NCBI GenBank assembly: GCA_002418465.1
Contig: DIEE01000200.1
Location: 1 to 5,646, forward strand
Direction of reading: 5' to 3'
DNA length: 5,646 bases
DNA from: Pseudomonas sp. UBA5782
Lineage (GTDB): Bacteria; Pseudomonadota; Gammaproteobacteria; Pseudomonadales; Pseudomonadaceae
In this document: one piece after another, positions 3,413 to 5,646 of the stretch
Layout of the letters: every line of letters starts with the position of its first letter
Numbering within the stretch: the first letter of the stretch is position 1
Translations under genes and position numbers: made by a program
Notes under the pieces: model-generated
What the model was told of the DNA's origin: nothing
The model's database searches: none
Seen by the model: the letters and a program-made list of their open reading frames with translations, nothing else

Positions 3413-5646
3413 ATGTACTGCCAACCCACGCCACTCGCGCGTTGCATCGCTCTCATCCTGGCCGCCGGCCTTCCCGCCCTGGCCGCCGCCGACACCCTGA
3501 ACATCGACACCGCCACCAGCGCCACCCAGGTGCTCAGCGGCGAAACCAGCCTGTTGATCGGCACCGGCGGCAGCATCGTCGCCAGCGGCAAGGCGGTCGA
3601 TCTGAAGAACGCCACCAGCGGCGCCGGCGTGGTGGTCGACAACAGCGGCGTGATCCGCTCCAGCGGCGATCGTGGCATCGACAGCTCCGGCTCGGGCAAT
3701 GCGCGCAGCTACCAGATCATCAACCGCGCCGGCGCGACCATCGACGGCAGCAAGCAGGGCATCCGCATCGGCACCGACTTCGTCGGCAGCCAGGTGCTGA
3801 TCGACAACGCCGGCACGATCATTTCGCAGACCGACCGCGCGATCATGCTCAAGGAGCTGAAGACCGACGTCAGCATCGACATCATCAACCGCAGCAGCGG
3901 CCTGATCCGCGGCGTGCAGGAAGACGCCATGCGCGTCGGCAACAACGCCACCATCGTCAACTACGGCGAGATCAGCGCCGGCGACATGACGGACGCCGAG
4001 GCCAAGTTCGACGGCATCGACTTCGACGCCTCCACCGGGGGCGTGGTGGAGAACCACGGGCTGATCTCCGGCGGTCGCCACGGCATCACCACCGACGAGG
4101 GCGCGACCCTGACCAACTACGCCGACGGCGTGGTGATCGGCCGCAACGGCTCCGGCTTCGGTTCGGACGGCGACGGCACCGTGACCAACTACGGACGCAT
4201 CACCGGGGCGTTCAGCGGCCTGAGCCTGGACGACGGCGACGAAGACGGCATCGATGATCCTGTGCCCACCGGCGACGGCGACGGCGTGGACATCGACGGC
4301 AAGGGCACCATCGACAACTACGGCATCATCGAGGGCACCGGCGCCGGCGGTTTCAAGGACGGCGCGGCGAACACCGGCGAAGGCATCGCCATGGGTGGCG
4401 GCAGCATCATCAACCGTAGCGGCGCGACCATCAGCGGCGCGGCCAACGGCATCCTCATCGACGACAGCGCCACCGGCGGCGCGCCCTATGCCACCTACCT
4501 GGAAAACCACGGCAGCATCTACGGCCTCGACGGCGACGCCGTGCGCATCATCGGCGACAAGGCCGACACCCTGATCAACTCTGGGCTGATCAGCAGCAAC
4601 GGCGGCGTGGCGGTGGACCTCGGCGGCGGCGACGACAGCCTGGTCCTGCTCGGCGGCAGCCGCTTCGTCGGCCTGGTCGACGGCGGCGACGGGCGCGATA
4701 CCCTGACCCTGGAAGACGCCACGGGCGGCAGCTTCGGCAACAGCCGGAACTTCGAATGGCTGGACCTGCGCCAGGGCACCTGGACCCTGAGCAGCGACGA
4801 CTTCAGCGCGGGCGGCGAAGTGCTGAGCGGCGCCGAACTGGTCAACCAGGGCCACCTCGGCGGCACCCTGAGCGTACGCAGCGGCGCGACCTACAGCGGC
4901 ACCGGCAGCCTCGACAACCTGCAGCTGGACGCCGGCTCGACCCTGGTCTTCGCCATGACCCCGAGTGGCGGGCAAACCCCGCTGCAGGTCGCCGGCAACG
5001 CACAGATCGACGGCGCCACCCTGCTGCTGCGCGCCACGCCCGGCGCCTACGACGCGCTGAGCACCTATCGCGTACTGAACGCCGGCAGCCTCACCGGCGA
5101 ATTCGCCGGGGTCAGCAGCGATTTCGATTTCGCCTTCCTCACCCCGACCCTGAGCTACGCAGACGACGCGGTGGACCTGACCCTGGCGCGCAACGACGTC
5201 GCCTTCGCCGATGTCGCCGCCAGCCGCAACGGCGCCAGCGTCGCCGGACAGATCAGCGCCGCCAGCAACCCGGTGCTCTACAAAGCCTTGGTGACCAGCG
5301 ACAGCCGCACCGCCAGCGCCGCCTTCGAACAGCTCGCCGCCTCCAGCAACGCCAGCCTGGCCAGCGCCGCAGTGGCCGGCAGCAGCCAGGTCGGCGGCGC
5401 CATGCTCGGCGCCATGCAGGACTTAGGCGGTGGGCTGAATGCCGGCCTGGCCAGCGCGCAGTCGATCCAGGACGGTCCGCTGCTGGCGGCCAACGGCGTG
5501 CCGAACGCCGCGCGCAATCTCAACGATCCCGACGCCGCCGGGCGACTCTGGGTCCAGGGGCTTGGCAGCCACGGCCGACTGGACGGCAGCGACGGCGCCA
5601 GCGATCTGGTGCAGGACACCCGCGGCGCGGTACTCGGCGCCGACTG
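3413..5646 (+). CDS. Type V (classical) autotransporter with beta-helix passenger, 3' truncated by window edge
   Basis: The frame stays open for 744 codons to the window end. Layout: Sec signal peptide at residues 1-26 (hydrophobic core CIALILAAGLPALAAA); a repetitive parallel beta-helix passenger at about 40-400 with twelve N-x-G-x-I-type rungs; an acidic Asp/Gly insertion at 273-294; a Gly/Asp stretch at 403-432 with an RTX-like GGDGRDTLT; a passenger C-terminal region at about 440-596, including YRVLNAGSLTGEFAGV and FAFLTPTLSY, then LTLARNDVAFADVA, common in autotransporters; an Ala/Ser-rich linker at about 600-710; and the beginning of the beta-barrel at 711 (RLWVQGLGSHGR). Most of the barrel, usually about 250-280 residues, lies beyond the window. 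The protein should pass to the periplasm by Sec and then display the passenger outside the outer membrane. After C3 and C11 in the signal peptide there is no cysteine, as is common in secreted passengers. No serine-protease GDSGS or lipase motif is visible; an adhesin-like role is only a guess. Confidence 0.92.
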   Translation, partial: MYCQPTPLARCIALILAAGLPALAAADTLNIDTATSATQVLSGETSLLIGTGGSIVASGKAVDLKNATSGAGVVVDNSGVIRSSGDRGIDSSGSGNARSYQIINRAGATIDGSKQGIRIGTDFVGSQVLIDNAGTIISQTDRAIMLKELKTDVSIDIINRSSGLIRGVQEDAMRVGNNATIVNYGEISAGDMTDAEAKFDGIDFDASTGGVVENHGLISGGRHGITTDEGATLTNYADGVVIGRNGSGFGSDGDGTVTNYGRITGAFSGLSLDDGDEDGIDDPVPTGDGDGVDIDGKGTIDNYGIIEGTGAGGFKDGAANTGEGIAMGGGSIINRSGATISGAANGILIDDSATGGAPYATYLENHGSIYGLDGDAVRIIGDKADTLINSGLISSNGGVAVDLGGGDDSLVLLGGSRFVGLVDGGDGRDTLTLEDATGGSFGNSRNFEWLDLRQGTWTLSSDDFSAGGEVLSGAELVNQGHLGGTLSVRSGATYSGTGSLDNLQLDAGSTLVFAMTPSGGQTPLQVAGNAQIDGATLLLRATPGAYDALSTYRVLNAGSLTGEFAGVSSDFDFAFLTPTLSYADDAVDLTLARNDVAFADVAASRNGASVAGQISAASNPVLYKALVTSDSRTASAAFEQLAASSNASLASAAVAGSSQVGGAMLGAMQDLGGGLNAGLASAQSIQDGPLLAANGVPNAARNLNDPDAAGRLWVQGLGSHGRLDGSDGASDLVQDTRGAVLGAD
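3641..4591 (+). repeat. Degenerate beta-helix rung repeats in the autotransporter passenger
   Basis: Twelve copies of a motif centred on N-x-G-x-[IV], often N-Y-G-x-I, N-H-G-x-I or N-R-x-G-x-x-I, begin at residues 77, 104, 132, 159, 183, 214, 235, 259, 302, 334, 365 and 389. Spacing is mostly 21-32 residues, with one 43-residue gap where the acidic insertion falls. Between copies a G-I or G-[VL] strand recurs (RGI, QGI, DGI, HGI, NGI). This is the pattern expected of a parallel beta-helix with an internal asparagine ladder. The repeats are clear in protein but diverged in DNA. Confidence 0.8.

Noticed and set aside
3416..3445. Lipoprotein signal (Cys11 in the autotransporter N-terminus)
   Set aside because: The residues before Cys are L-A-R, which lack the small residue needed at -1, and the Cys precedes the hydrophobic core instead of following it.
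3364..4257. Arg/His-rich open frame on the + strand (297 codons)
   Set aside because: It is a frame-shifted shadow of the autotransporter with extreme Arg content and no domain or ribosome binding site.
3275..4975. Long open frame on the - strand (566 codons) opposite the autotransporter
   Set aside because: Its translation is a low-complexity Ala/Val/Asp/Gly sequence, as expected from reading GC-rich GGC/GAC/ACC codons in reverse. It overlaps the CBS gene's upstream region, and the + strand frame has a signal peptide, rungs and a barrel start.

Overview
The window looks like a GC-rich gammaproteobacterial chromosome, most likely Pseudomonas or a close relative. This is inferred from the strong G/C third-position codon bias and from how closely the acetylpolyamine amidohydrolase and the polyamine-binding protein resemble the P. 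aeruginosa families as I remember them; no database search was run. There is no rRNA, tRNA, IS element, CRISPR array or phage signature, and no sign of recent mobility.

Layout: (1) 1-384, + strand, the C-terminal DNA-binding domain of an AraC-family regulator whose 5' part lies outside the window. (2) 526-1554, +, an acetylpolyamine amidohydrolase of the histone-deacetylase superfamily with all active-site residues present. (3) 1605-2705, +, a periplasmic PotF/SpuE-like polyamine-binding protein with a Sec signal peptide, 50 bp downstream and probably in the same operon. (4) 2722-2748, a near-perfect bidirectional terminator shared with the convergent gene. (5) 2763-3200, - strand, a small stand-alone two-CBS-domain protein. 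(6) 3201-3412, a divergent intergenic region. (7) 3413 to the window end, +, a large type V autotransporter (744 codons visible, 3' truncated) with a repetitive beta-helix passenger, an acidic Asp/Gly insertion, an RTX-like Gly/Asp element and the very start of the C-terminal beta-barrel.

How it works together: genes 2 and 3 form a coherent polyamine-scavenging pair. The binding protein would capture a polyamine or acetylpolyamine in the periplasm, and the cytoplasmic deacetylase would release acetate and free polyamine. The ABC permease and ATPase are not in the window. The AraC-family gene is on the same strand just upstream and is a candidate, unproven regulator. Both polyamine genes carry A-rich AANAANA-type sequences at their translation starts, resembling Hfq/Crc catabolite-repression sites of pseudomonads. 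The CBS protein and the autotransporter have no evident functional link to the polyamine pair. The least explained element is the autotransporter passenger; I see no strong evidence for an entirely new system.
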